Shown here: positions 7,888-18,100 of the stretch, one piece after another | Layout of the letters: every line of letters starts with the position of its first letter | Numbering within the stretch: position 1 is the stretch's first letter | Assembly: GCF_037963145.1 (NCBI RefSeq) | Contig: NZ_CP150144.1 | Location: 4,154,001-4,218,000 of the forward strand | Source: Oceanobacillus sp. FSL K6-2867 | GTDB lineage: Bacteria; Bacillota; Bacilli; Bacillales; Amphibacillaceae | Reading direction: 5' to 3' | DNA: 64,000 nucleotides | Notes under the pieces: model-generated | Databases searched by the model: none | What the model saw: the letters and a program-made list of their open reading frames with translations, nothing else | What the model was told of the DNA's origin: nothing | Made by a program: the position numbers and the translations under genes

Positions 7888-7905
7888 AGACCAACTAGTC
7901 GGTCT
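7888..7905. promoter_or_regulatory. Probable TetR operator before the acyl-CoA operon
   Basis: AGACCAACTAGTCGGTCT is an inverted repeat with one mismatched pair, lying between the TetR stop and the acyl-CoA dehydrogenase start. The form (GACC...CTAG...GGTC) suits a TetR dimer. Binding is inferred from position. Confidence 0.65.
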
Positions 7906-7928
7906 TAATATAGTTAAGGGGGAATAAT

Positions 7929-9071
7929 ATGAATTTCGAATTAACAAAAGAACAAGTGATGATTAAAAAAATGGTTCGGGATTTTGCTGAAGAAATCATT
8001 CGACCAAGAGCAATTGAAATTGACACGAAGGCGGAATTTCCAAGCGATATTTTTGACCAAATGGGGGAGCTTGGTTTACTGGGGATTCCATTTCCAGAAG
8101 AATTCGGTGGGGCTGGCGGTGATACAATTTCTTATGCGCTTGCGGTTGAAGAGATTGGTCGTGTGTGTGGAAGTACTGGGTTAAGTTATGCTGCTGCAGT
8201 CTCTCTCGGAGCAAGCCCACTTCATTATTTTGGAAATGACGAACAAAAACAAACTTATTTAAAGCCACTCGCTGCAGGAGAAGCACTCGGTTCATTTGGA
8301 TTGACCGAACCCAACGCTGGATCAGATGCAGGTGGAACGAAGACGACTGCGCTAATTGATGGTGATGATTATATTATTAATGGAGAAAAATGCTTTATTA
8401 CGAATGCAAGCTTTTCCAAAATTATTATTGTAACCGCTGTCACAGGCAAAAATGAACAAGGTAGAAGCATGATCTCTTCTATCATTGTTCCTGCGGATAC
8501 AAAAGGTGTTACGATAACGAGCAATTACGATAAGATGGGTGTTCGCGGCTCAGATACAGCTGAAATTGTACTTGAAAATGTTCGTGTGCCAAGATCAAAT
8601 GTATTGGGGGAAGAACACAAAGGTTTTAATCAATTTCTCTATACATTAGACGGGGGAAGGATTTCAATTGCAGCACTTGGACTCGGAATAGCACAGGCCT
8701 CGCTCGATAAAGCTCTAGCGTATGCAAAAGAGCGGAAGCAGTTCGGTAAATCAATTTCTCAATTTCAAGCGATTCAATTTAAGCTCGCTGATATGGCAAT
8801 GGAAGTTGAGCTTGCCAGAAATATGGTGCATAAAGCTGCATGGTTAAAGGATCAAGGGAAGCCTTTTGGAAAGGAAGCGGCATATGCCAAGCTGTTTGCT
8901 AGTGAAACGGCATTTCGCTCAGCAAATCAAGCGATTCAAATACATGGCGGGTATGGCTATATGCGTGAATATGAGGTAGAACGTTATTTACGTGACGCAA
9001 AACTATTAGAAATTGGGGAAGGAACGTCTGAGATTCAACGACTGGTTATTGCTAGAGAACTAGGTTGCTAG
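7929..9071 (+). CDS. Acyl-CoA dehydrogenase (YngJ-like)
   Basis: This 380-residue flavoenzyme oxidises an acyl-CoA to the 2,3-enoyl-CoA, passing electrons to ETF. Signature text [18 protein letters not shown] and the C-terminal [20 protein letters not shown] are present. EGTSEIQ near residue 364 holds the usual catalytic glutamate position of the medium/short-chain enzymes. It starts an operon with acyl-CoA ligase, biotin-dependent carboxylase and hydratase genes, an order like B. subtilis yngJ-I-HA-HB-F-E. That context suggests isovaleryl-CoA or another branched short acyl-CoA as substrate. The start has AAGGGGG 6 bases upstream. Confidence 0.92.
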   Translation: MNFELTKEQVMIKKMVRDFAEEIIRPRAIEIDTKAEFPSDIFDQMGELGLLGIPFPEEFGGAGGDTISYALAVEEIGRVCGSTGLSYAAAVSLGASPLHYFGNDEQKQTYLKPLAAGEALGSFGLTEPNAGSDAGGTKTTALIDGDDYIINGEKCFITNASFSKIIIVTAVTGKNEQGRSMISSIIVPADTKGVTITSNYDKMGVRGSDTAEIVLENVRVPRSNVLGEEHKGFNQFLYTLDGGRISIAALGLGIAQASLDKALAYAKERKQFGKSISQFQAIQFKLADMAMEVELARNMVHKAAWLKDQGKPFGKEAAYAKLFASETAFRSANQAIQIHGGYGYMREYEVERYLRDAKLLEIGEGTSEIQRLVIARELGC

Positions 9072-9095
9072 TCCATGTTAGGAAGGGGAGAATTC

Positions 9096-10730
9096 ATGTC
9101 ATTATTAAGCTTGACTATTGGTGAGCTGCTTGAAAAACAAGTGGATTTATATCCGAATCATGAAGCAATTGTTTATCCAGAATTAAAATTACGAAAAACA
9201 TACTCGGAATTTAATGAAATGGTCAACCAAGCCGCAAAAGGATTAATGGCCATCGATATTCAAAAAGGAGAAAATGTTGCAATATGGGCTGATAATAAAC
9301 CAGAATGGATCACATCGCAATTTGCAACCGGCAAAATGGGCGCTGTACTTGTAACGGTAAATACAAATTATCAAGCGAATGAATTAGCATATTTATTAAA
9401 GCAGTCTGAAGCAACAACCTTAATTATGGCCGAAAGCTTTAAAGGAACATCCTATGTGGATATTTTAAAACAAATTTGCCCCGATCTGGATGGTCAGGAA
9501 AAAGGAAAACTACGGTTAGAAACATTACCAAACTTAAAAAATATCATTGTAATTAGTAATGCGGAATATAATTATGCCTATACGTGGAAGGAAGTCATTG
9601 CAAAAGGTAATGATAGCAGCAATGCTCATTTAGAGCAACGGAAACAATCGCTGACCGAAGATGATGTCATTAACATGCAATATACCTCAGGGACTACTGG
9701 ATTTCCAAAAGGGGTTATGTTAACACATCGAAACATTGTCAATAACGGAAATCAAATTGCTGATTGTATGAAACTTACTCCAAATGATCGACTATGTATT
9801 CCAGTGCCATTTTTCCACTGTTTTGGCTGTGTATTAGGCATACTTGCTGCGGTATCCAAAGGGACAACGATGGTCATACTGGAGCAATTTCACGCGGAGA
9901 AAGTATTGCAAGCTGTATCAGATGAAAAATGTACAGGACTCCATGGCGTTCCTACAATGTTCATCGCAGAATTAAATCATCCTCGTTTTCATGAATTTGA
10001 TCTGTCCTATTTGAGAACAGGTATTATGGCAGGCTCTACGTGTCCTGTTGAGGTAATGTCGAATGTGATGAATAAAATGGGTGCAAAGGAAATTACGATT
10101 GCCTATGGGCAAACGGAATCATCACCAGTAATATCACAAACAAAAACAGATGATCCAATAGAATTGAAAGTAAATACGGTGGGAAAACCACACCCAAATG
10201 TGGAAGTAAAAATTGTCATACCAGGAACAAATACCGAGCAAGAAGTCGGTTTGCCAGGAGAGCTGTTAACTCGAGGGTACCTTGTGATGAAAGGCTATTA
10301 TAATAACCACGAGGCAACGAAGGAAGCAATTGATGTGGAAGGCTGGCTCCATACCGGTGATTTAGCGGTATTGCATGAAAATGGCTATATTGAAATAACT
10401 GGAAGAATGAAGGATATGATTATACGCGGTGGAGAAAATATTTACCCGAGGGAGATTGAAGAATTTTTATATCAGCATCCCGATGTTCTAGACGTACAAG
10501 TGATTGGAGTACCTGATGAAAAATTCGGGGAACAGGTCATGGCCTGGATTATTTTAAAAGAAAATAAACAGACAACAAGTGAAGAAATAAAGGATTATTG
10601 TCATGGAAAAATTTCGAGGTACAAAATTCCCAACTATATCAGATTTGTGGATGCATTTCCGATGACAGCTAGCGGGAAAATCCAGAAGTTTAAATTAAGA
10701 GAGCTTGCGGTTCAGCAACTTCAGTCTTAG
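9096..10730 (+). CDS. AMP-forming acyl-CoA synthetase (YngI-like)
   Basis: This 544-residue member of the ANL superfamily activates a carboxylic acid to its CoA ester with ATP. The P-loop YTSGTTGFPKGVMLTHRN, the YGQTESSP motif, the HTGDLAVL core and the terminal lysine in TASGKIQKFKLRE are all visible. I chose ATG 9096, 5 bases after AGGAAGGGGAG; the in-frame ATG at 9075 precedes that ribosome site. It is third in the acyl-CoA operon and 24 bases downstream of the dehydrogenase. The substrate is probably a short or branched acid feeding the same pathway. Confidence 0.91.
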   Translation: MSLLSLTIGELLEKQVDLYPNHEAIVYPELKLRKTYSEFNEMVNQAAKGLMAIDIQKGENVAIWADNKPEWITSQFATGKMGAVLVTVNTNYQANELAYLLKQSEATTLIMAESFKGTSYVDILKQICPDLDGQEKGKLRLETLPNLKNIIVISNAEYNYAYTWKEVIAKGNDSSNAHLEQRKQSLTEDDVINMQYTSGTTGFPKGVMLTHRNIVNNGNQIADCMKLTPNDRLCIPVPFFHCFGCVLGILAAVSKGTTMVILEQFHAEKVLQAVSDEKCTGLHGVPTMFIAELNHPRFHEFDLSYLRTGIMAGSTCPVEVMSNVMNKMGAKEITIAYGQTESSPVISQTKTDDPIELKVNTVGKPHPNVEVKIVIPGTNTEQEVGLPGELLTRGYLVMKGYYNNHEATKEAIDVEGWLHTGDLAVLHENGYIEITGRMKDMIIRGGENIYPREIEEFLYQHPDVLDVQVIGVPDEKFGEQVMAWIILKENKQTTSEEIKDYCHGKISRYKIPNYIRFVDAFPMTASGKIQKFKLRELAVQQLQS

Positions 10731-10740
10731 GGGGGAGCAA

Positions 10741-12081
10741 ATGATTAAAAAAGTACTTATTGCAAATCGAGGAGAAATTGCAGCACGAATTATTCGGACA
10801 TGTAAGAAATTAGGAATTCAGACAGCAGCCATTTTTTCAGAAGCAGATCAGAAATCTCCGTATGTATCACTAGCAGATCTGAAATTTTTGGTTGGCCCTC
10901 CGCGTGTAAATGAGAGTTATTTAAATGTTGAACGGATAATTGATATTGCTAAAGAAGCAAATGTAGATGCGATTCATCCTGGATATGGTTTTCTTAGTGA
11001 GAGTGAAACATTTGCAAATCGCTGTTTGGAAGAAGGATTGATATTCATTGGACCGACGGGAAGCGTCATGAAACAGATGGGAAGTAAAATAGCGGCAAGA
11101 AATGCAATGAAGCGAATCGGCATTCCCGTGGTACCTGGAACTGATGAAGCGACTGCGACAAAAGAGGATGCAGTAAAGATTGTACAGCAAATTGGTTATC
11201 CAATTATGCTCAAAGCCTCAGCTGGGGGTGGCGGGATTGGTATGCAGGTTGTCTGGTCTGACGAGGAGCTGTCCAAAGCTTTTGAAGGAAATTCAAAGCG
11301 TGCAAAAATGTTTTTCGGTGATGGATCCATGTTTATGGAAAAGAAAATTGAAAATGCCCGTCATATTGAAATACAAATTTTAGCAGATCATCATGGAAAT
11401 GCTATTCATCTATATGAACGTGAATGTTCGATACAGCGTCGAAATCAGAAAGTTATCGAAGAAGCGCCATCACAGTTTATTTCAGAATCCACTAGACAGC
11501 GTATGGGCGAAGCTGCAGTTAAAGCTGTCAAGGCACTTGAGTACACCAATGCAGGGACGATTGAATTTTTAGTAGATGAATCAGAAAATTTTTATTTCCT
11601 AGAAATGAACACGAGAATTCAAGTTGAACACCCCGTTACTGAAGAAATTACTGGAATTGATATTGTTGAAGAGCAGCTGCACATTGCAGCTGGTAAGAAA
11701 ATGACAATTAAACAAACAGATTTACAAATAGATGGTCATGCGATTGAGGCAAGAATTTATGCAGAGGATCCAGTTACATTCTTTCCTTCCCCAGGTCATA
11801 TTTCTCAGTTTGAATTACCTGAAGGACCGAATATACGCAATGAAGTAGCTGTGACTGCCAATTATGATGTAACTCCGTTTTATGATCCGATGATTGGAAA
11901 GTTAATTGTAAAAGGGAATAATCGTGAAGAAGCAATCGCATTATTAAAGGAAGCTTTGTCTAATTATAAAATCGAAGGTATTAAAACTAATATTTCTATG
12001 TTACAAAAGATTGTAGAGCATGAACAATTTATAAAAGGAAATACAACGACTGGTTTTATTGAAGATTTTTATCGAAAATAG
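10741..12081 (+). CDS. Biotin carboxylase subunit of an acyl-CoA carboxylase
   Basis: This 446-residue ATP-grasp protein carboxylates biotin on the carrier protein encoded next. IANRGEIAARIIRTCKKLG opens it, HPGYGFLSES and the glycine-rich KASAGGGGIGM loop follow, and EMNTRIQVEHPVTE gives the carboxylase signature. ATG 10741 is preceded by GGGGGGAG; longer in-frame text runs into the ligase gene and is not family-like. It corresponds to B. subtilis YngHA rather than the fatty-acid AccC, because it sits with an acyl-CoA carboxyltransferase and catabolic enzymes. Confidence 0.92.
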   Translation: MIKKVLIANRGEIAARIIRTCKKLGIQTAAIFSEADQKSPYVSLADLKFLVGPPRVNESYLNVERIIDIAKEANVDAIHPGYGFLSESETFANRCLEEGLIFIGPTGSVMKQMGSKIAARNAMKRIGIPVVPGTDEATATKEDAVKIVQQIGYPIMLKASAGGGGIGMQVVWSDEELSKAFEGNSKRAKMFFGDGSMFMEKKIENARHIEIQILADHHGNAIHLYERECSIQRRNQKVIEEAPSQFISESTRQRMGEAAVKAVKALEYTNAGTIEFLVDESENFYFLEMNTRIQVEHPVTEEITGIDIVEEQLHIAAGKKMTIKQTDLQIDGHAIEARIYAEDPVTFFPSPGHISQFELPEGPNIRNEVAVTANYDVTPFYDPMIGKLIVKGNNREEAIALLKEALSNYKIEGIKTNISMLQKIVEHEQFIKGNTTTGFIEDFYRK

Positions 12082-12103
12082 AAGTATTTGAGGAGGAATT
12101 TAT

Positions 12104-12316
12104 ATGGAAGAAGTAAAAGCAAGTATGGCAGGGAGTGTATGGAAAATTGTAGTGGGTGTAGGAGATCAAGTAGAGGAAGGTCAAGATATTGTAATACTTG
12201 AATCGATGAAAATGGAAATTCCAGTTACCGCGGAAAGCTCTGGGATAGTAAAGGAATTAAAAGTAGCAGAGGGCGATTTTGTAAATGATGATGATATTTT
12301 AGCCGTCATTGAATAG
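12104..12316 (+). CDS. Small biotin carrier protein (YngHB-like)
   Basis: This 70-residue protein is a single biotinyl/lipoyl domain. The biotinylation motif ESMKMEIPV places the modified lysine at residue 36, and GVGDQVEEGQDIVILE before it is the usual beta-hammerhead. GAGGAGG lies 7 bases before ATG. It shuttles carboxybiotin between the carboxylase just upstream and the carboxyltransferase at 13361. In several families this domain is fused to the carboxylase; here it is free-standing, as in B. subtilis. Confidence 0.93.
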   Translation: MEEVKASMAGSVWKIVVGVGDQVEEGQDIVILESMKMEIPVTAESSGIVKELKVAEGDFVNDDDILAVIE

Positions 12317-12565
12317 ATTCTAATCCCATAGTTCCGGGATATTACAGTAGCGCTAAAATTTCAAAAACGAACGCTATATAGATTTAGCTCAGGAAAATAA
12401 GTAGATGACTGTTGGAAGAAAAGCAGAGGTTCGACACATAAGTGCGATAACAAGATGGCTCAACAGCCTTCACTGGATGTGTGCAGGATATTAGATAGAT
12501 TGAATCTGTTATAGAATGCTCGTAATAGAATAAAAAGGCGACTGCTTATTCTGAAGGAGGACATG

Positions 12566-13345
12566 ATGGCTTTAATTACAATCAATATACATGATAGGCA
12601 TGTAGCTGTCCTAACGCTCAATCGACCAGAAGCTGCAAATGCACTATCAAAGGCATTATTGGATGAGTTAAACGAAGCAGTAAATGAAATTAATCAAAAT
12701 AAATCGATATACTGTACGGTTATTACCGGTGCAGGCGAGAAAGCTTTTTGCGCGGGGGCAGATTTAAAAGAGCGGAAGGGAATGTCAGAAGAAGAAGTAA
12801 TTAAGGCGGTTCGTTACATAGGAGAGACCGCAAACGCAATTGAGGCAATGAATATGCCTGTAATTGCGGCGATGAATGGTGCTGCCTATGGTGGCGGGTT
12901 GGAATTAGCTCTCTCTTGTGATATCCGGATTGCTGCAAAAGATATAAAACTGGGCTTAACTGAAACATCTCTAGCCATAATTCCAGGTGCAGGTGGCACA
13001 CAGCGACTGCCACGTCTTGTCAGATCAGGACATGCTAAGCGTCTGATTTTTACTGCGAAACCAATCGAAGCTTCAGAAGCCATCACCATAGGCTTGGTTG
13101 AACAAACAGCTAAACAAGCAGACCTATTAACAGAAGCATTGGTCATGGCGAAAACGATTGCCTCAAACGGTCCAATTGCTTTGAAACAGGCTAAAATAGC
13201 TATCAATAAAGGAGCACAAACAGATATAAAACAGGGGGTAGACATAGAGCGTGCATGCTATGCGGAAACTATTCCGACAGCAGACAGACTGGAAGGTCTT
13301 CAAGCCTTCAAGGAAAAAAGAAAACCGATATACAAAGGTATTTAG
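12566..13345 (+). CDS. Enoyl-CoA hydratase/isomerase family protein (YngF-like)
   Basis: This 259-residue crotonase-fold enzyme hydrates an enoyl-CoA. GAGEKAFCAGADLKERKG and AAMNGAAYGGGLELALSCDI form the CoA-binding/oxyanion region, and ETSLAIIPGAGGTQRLPRLV carries the catalytic glutamate position. I prefer ATG 12566 to ATG 12563 because AGGAGG (12555-12560) is 5 bases from the former. In the yng-like order this would act as methylglutaconyl-CoA hydratase in leucine breakdown, but the family also serves fatty acid oxidation. The 246-base gap before it is where B. subtilis has yngG. Confidence 0.9.
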   Translation: MALITINIHDRHVAVLTLNRPEAANALSKALLDELNEAVNEINQNKSIYCTVITGAGEKAFCAGADLKERKGMSEEEVIKAVRYIGETANAIEAMNMPVIAAMNGAAYGGGLELALSCDIRIAAKDIKLGLTETSLAIIPGAGGTQRLPRLVRSGHAKRLIFTAKPIEASEAITIGLVEQTAKQADLLTEALVMAKTIASNGPIALKQAKIAINKGAQTDIKQGVDIERACYAETIPTADRLEGLQAFKEKRKPIYKGI

Positions 13346-13360
13346 CGAGGGGGATGTTAC

Positions 13361-14890
13361 ATGTCTTATTTAGAAGAATTGCAGGAAAGAATGCAGAGGA
13401 TAGAAAAAGGTGGAAAAGACAAGTACCATAAAAGCAATGAAGAAAAAGGAAAGCTTTTTGTACGAAAACGGTTAGAGCTTTTATTTGATAATGGCATGAA
13501 TATTGAAGATGCATTCTTCGCTAATTGCATGGAAGATGATTTACCATCTGATGGGGTAGTTACAGGCATTGGAAAAGTTAACAATCAGGATGTTTGTGTG
13601 ATGGCGAATGATTCGACAGTAAAGGCTGGTTCCTGGGGGAAGCGAACGGTTGAGAAAATACTGCGGATACAAGAAACAGCAATGAAGCTTGAACTGCCAA
13701 TGGTTTATTTGGTGGATTCAGCTGGTGCCAGAATTACCGATCAAATCGAAATGTTTCCTGGCAGGCGCGGCGCAGGGCGAATTTTTCATAATCAAATTAA
13801 ATTATCGGGAAGAGTACCGCAAGTATGTTTGCTATTTGGACCATCAGCAGCAGGAGGAGCATATATACCAGCGTTCTGCGACATCGTTATCATGGTTGAC
13901 GGGAATGCCTCCATGTATTTAGGTTCTCCAAGAATGGCAGAAAAAGTAATCGGAGAGAAGGTAACATTGGAGGAAATGGGTGGTGCAGCAATGCATTGTT
14001 CAGTTTCAGGTGTTGGGGATGTATTAGTGAAGACAGAGGAAGAGGCAATCCAATATGCACAGAACTATTTAAGTTATTTTCCTGCAAATTTCAGGTCGAT
14101 GCCGAATAAAATGGATGCCAAACCTGTTCAAGCATTTGAAAAAACAATCACTGATATTATTCCGGAAAATCAAAATGCCCCGTTTAATATGTATGATTTA
14201 ATCGATCGAATTATTGATGATGGCAGTTTCTGTGAAATTAAAAAGAATTTTGCTGCTGAATTAATTACTGGACTTGCACGGATTGACGGAAGTTCTGTAG
14301 GCATTATCGCAAACCAGCCACGCGTAAAAGGCGGAGTTTTATTTACAGATTCTGCTGATAAAGCAGCAAAATTTATCCAGCTATGTGATGCCTTTAATAT
14401 CCCACTACTATTCTTAACAGATGTACCAGGGTTTATGATAGGAACAAAGGTAGAAAGGCAAGGTATTATTCGGCATGGTGCCAAAATGCTTTCAGCGATG
14501 AGCGAGGTAACAGTACCCAAAATATCAGTCATTGTTCGAAAGGCATATGGTGCAGGCCTTTATGCAATGTCAGGTCCAGCGTTTGACCCGGATTGCTGTT
14601 TAGCATTTCCGAATGCACAAATTGCAGTAATGGGACCAGAAGCAGCAGTAAATGCTGTCGAAGCTAATAAAATTGCCCAATTACCGGAAGAGGATCGCGC
14701 TGCATTTATTAAACAAAAACAGGATGAATACAAAGAAAATATTGATGTTTATCGCCTTGCATCTGAAATGGTAATCGATGACGTCATCGACCCAAATACA
14801 TTAAGGCAGGAGCTAGTGAAGCGTTTCTCTATTTATGCAGCTAAAAATGTTGTGTTCACCGAAAGAAAGCATGGTGTATATCCTGTATAA
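13361..14890 (+). CDS. Acyl-CoA carboxylase carboxyltransferase subunit (YngE-like)
   Basis: This 509-residue carboxyltransferase moves the carboxyl group from biotin to an acyl-CoA. Both crotonase-like halves are present: LVDSAGARITDQIEMFPGRRGAGRIF in the first, and LTDVPGFMIGTKVERQGIIRHGAKM and VRKAYGAGLYAMSGPAFDPD in the second, quoted here as recognisable fragments. Such proteins accept 3-methylcrotonyl-CoA, propionyl-CoA or related acyl-CoAs. Its operon partners (dehydrogenase, hydratase) favour methylcrotonyl-CoA. GAGGGGG precedes the ATG. A terminator follows at 14926. Confidence 0.91.
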   Translation: MSYLEELQERMQRIEKGGKDKYHKSNEEKGKLFVRKRLELLFDNGMNIEDAFFANCMEDDLPSDGVVTGIGKVNNQDVCVMANDSTVKAGSWGKRTVEKILRIQETAMKLELPMVYLVDSAGARITDQIEMFPGRRGAGRIFHNQIKLSGRVPQVCLLFGPSAAGGAYIPAFCDIVIMVDGNASMYLGSPRMAEKVIGEKVTLEEMGGAAMHCSVSGVGDVLVKTEEEAIQYAQNYLSYFPANFRSMPNKMDAKPVQAFEKTITDIIPENQNAPFNMYDLIDRIIDDGSFCEIKKNFAAELITGLARIDGSSVGIIANQPRVKGGVLFTDSADKAAKFIQLCDAFNIPLLFLTDVPGFMIGTKVERQGIIRHGAKMLSAMSEVTVPKISVIVRKAYGAGLYAMSGPAFDPDCCLAFPNAQIAVMGPEAAVNAVEANKIAQLPEEDRAAFIKQKQDEYKENIDVYRLASEMVIDDVIDPNTLRQELVKRFSIYAAKNVVFTERKHGVYPV

Positions 14891-14925
14891 ACAAGGTGTA
14901 GTAAAGCTTTTGATGACAAATAAAG

Positions 14926-14960
14926 CCTAGAAACATGATTATGTATGTTTCTAGGTTTTT
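14926..14960 (+). terminator. Terminator of the acyl-CoA operon
   Basis: Perfect arms CCTAGAAACAT and ATGTTTCTAGG with an 8-base loop, then TTTTT. Confidence 0.88.
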
Positions 14961-15134
14961 AACTATGGATTGAATTTTATTTGGATTACCATAATAATAT
15001 TATGTAAATTAAATAATGAACTTCTTTTTGAAAAAAATAATGCCCTTATTTGTGAAATCGCTTTTATAATTGGTGGCAATTCAATGACTAATTTCGTATA
15101 ATAGACTTTAAATTGGGATGAGTAAGAAGGGGAC

Positions 15135-18100
15135 ATGAATACCGTGATCGTAAAAGATAGAAAAGAGTCGTTAAATGCAGAACAGCTAGTTGCTTTGTAT
15201 GTCCAAATGAAACAAAACGGGGATAATTTAAACGCAGCTAAAATTCTTGACATTTATGAGAAATTTAAAAAACAAGAGCTTGTTATCAGTTTTGCTGGAC
15301 ACTTTTCAGCCGGGAAATCTTCAATGATAAATGCATTATTAGGGGAAGAAATTTTACCAAAGAGTCCGATACCAACAAGTGCAAACGTTGTTAAAATTAA
15401 TTCGGGTGATGCGGCTGCGAGAGTATTTTTTACGACAGAGCAGCCTGTTGAATACAAAGAACCATATGATATTGAAATGATTAAGGAATATTCGAAAGAT
15501 AAAGAGACGATTAAAAAAATTGAAATAAGTACAGGGAAACAAATTGTACCTACAGGCTCTGCACTTATTGATACGCCCGGTATCGATGCTGCAGATGATG
15601 CAGACCGAATTATGACAGAGGCATCCTTACATTTAGCTGATGTCTTATTTTATGTGATGGATTATAATCATGTACAATCAGAGGTTAATTTGCAATTTTT
15701 AAAGTCCATTCAAGAGAAAAAATTGCCTTATTTTGTTGTAATTAATCAAATTGACAAGCATGATGAACAGGAACTAAGTTTTATATCATTCGACAAAAAT
15801 ATTAAACAAACGTTTGATCAATGGAGCTTAAAACCAAATGAAATCTATTATACTTCACTAAAAGAGCCAAGTATAGACCATAACGAATTTGAAAAAATCA
15901 AGGAAAAAATATTTATTATGATGGGACCTGACCGCCCGAAATATCTCCATATTCAGCAATCTGTATGGCAAGTAATGGATGAGCACCGTTCATTCCTTGC
16001 AGCAAAGTATGAATCATTAATCAATGAAATAACAGCTGGTGAGGCAGTACAATCTGATAATTCATATTTAGATGACCTTGCTGCAACAGAAGAAAAATTA
16101 CTGTATCTTGAGAATGAACCGATGATATTTGAGCAAGAATTCTTGGAAGAACTGCAACAAACATTAAATAATGCCTATTTAATGCCAGCACATCTTAGGG
16201 ATAAAGCACAGTTATTTTTAGAATCCCAGCAATCTGATTTTAAAATCGGCCTATTTGCGTCGAAAAAGAAAACGGAACTGGAAAAAATTGCGCGAGCAGA
16301 ACAATTTCTTGCTCCGTTAAAAGAAAATATGCAAAAGTCTATTCAATGGAAGTTTCGCGATAAACTGCTTGCATTACTGAAAAAATATGCAGTAAATGAT
16401 ACATCCCTTCAAAGTGATATTAATGGGTTGGTGGTTACATACGAGCTTGACCATTTACTGCAATTAATGAAGCCAGGTGCAAAAGTGAATGGGGATTATG
16501 TATTAAATTATACGAATGATGTATCAGCAAATATTAAAAATAGTTACAAACAGCTTGCCAGAAAGCTGTTGCATGTAATTCAGTCATTAATTGTTGAAAA
16601 AAATGAGGAAGAAAAGGGTATCTATGAGCAAAGGCTTGCTCATTTAAAACAACAACAGAATGTGAATGAATCAATAAAGCAGCTAGAATCAGAATGGCAA
16701 GCTGCATACGTACAGTTAGAGAAGCAATATAATGAACCAAAAGCTGAAGCATCTGCATGGGATTTAGTGAAGCAAGCATTAGATAGAAAGCCAAAGCCTA
16801 TTAGAGTAGAAGTAGATAAAAGAACGGTCTTCATGAAGGAAAACAAGAAGCCTAGCACAAAGGACTTTGAGAATAATGGTTCTGCAAAGAAAATGAAGTT
16901 GGAGGATGTCGTTGAGAGTATTGAATCAACGATAAAACTGATTCATAAGTTGCCAGGATTTGAATCCCTAAAGACAGAATTAATGGAAAAAGCAGATCGG
17001 CTGAAAAATCGTTCCTACACGATAGCCCTGTTCGGGGCATTTAGTGCTGGTAAATCATCATTTGCAAATGCGCTGATGGGTGAGAAGGTTTTGCCGGTCT
17101 CACCCAACCCAACAACTGCTACAGTGAACCGGATCTGTCCAGTTAATGAAAAATACCCGCATGGTACGGTTGTTGTTACATTAAAAAATCAAGCAGTATT
17201 AGCAAATGACTTACAAATGATTACAAAGAAGCTGTCCCCAAAAGTGTCGGGATTCCATGAACTAATTGAATGGGTAAAAGCAAATGAACTTGATAAGAGT
17301 GATCAATTAAACAAGATGTATCAAGCATATTTGCATGCCATGCTGATAGGTTACGGAGAACACCGAGATGTCATCGGGAAAACAATCACGATTAATCTTG
17401 AACAATTTGCCAGCTACGTAACAGACGAGACAAAAGCGTGTTATATCGAATCCATTAACCTGTATTATGATTGTGCCCTTACAAGAGAAGGGATTACACT
17501 TGTTGATACACCTGGAGCCGATTCGATTAACGCGCGACATACGAACGTTGCCTTTGAATATATTAAGCATGCAGACGCAATTCTTTATGTAACCTATTAT
17601 AACCATGCTTTATCACGCGCAGATAAAGATTTTCTGATGCAATTGGGAAGAGTAAAAGAAGCATTTCAGCTGGACAAAATGTTTTTTATTGTTAATGCGG
17701 CAGATTTAGCTGCAGACGAAGCAGAACTAAAACTTGTAACTGATTACGTGCAGGAACAATTATTACAATTAGGTATCCGACTTCCAAGGCTTTACCCGGT
17801 TTCAAGCAAAATGTCATTGGAGCAAAAAACAGTAAAAAAATCGCTCAATAAACAAATGCAGCAGCTGGAGGCAGATTTTTACCAGTTTATTTATCATGAC
17901 CTAGCAACACTTACAATTGAATCTGCAATTCGCAATATAGAGCGAACGAGCCATACGCTCAACAATTATATTCAATCCTTAAACATGGACCGGCAAGAGA
18001 AAGAAATTAGGATAAATGAGATAAAAACTAAGGAAAAGAGGCTTATTTCCGAAATCAATTCATACAATTTTTCGGTATATAAAGATCAAATTGCTCAAAA

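Noticed and set aside
12317..12562. Possible HMG-CoA lyase remnant
   Set aside because: I read the region in all frames and found no stretch resembling the lyase; kept only as a gap finding.
14961..15134. TATAAT at 15097 as promoter of dynA
   Set aside because: The -10 is good but no -35 lies 16-18 bases upstream, so I did not list it.
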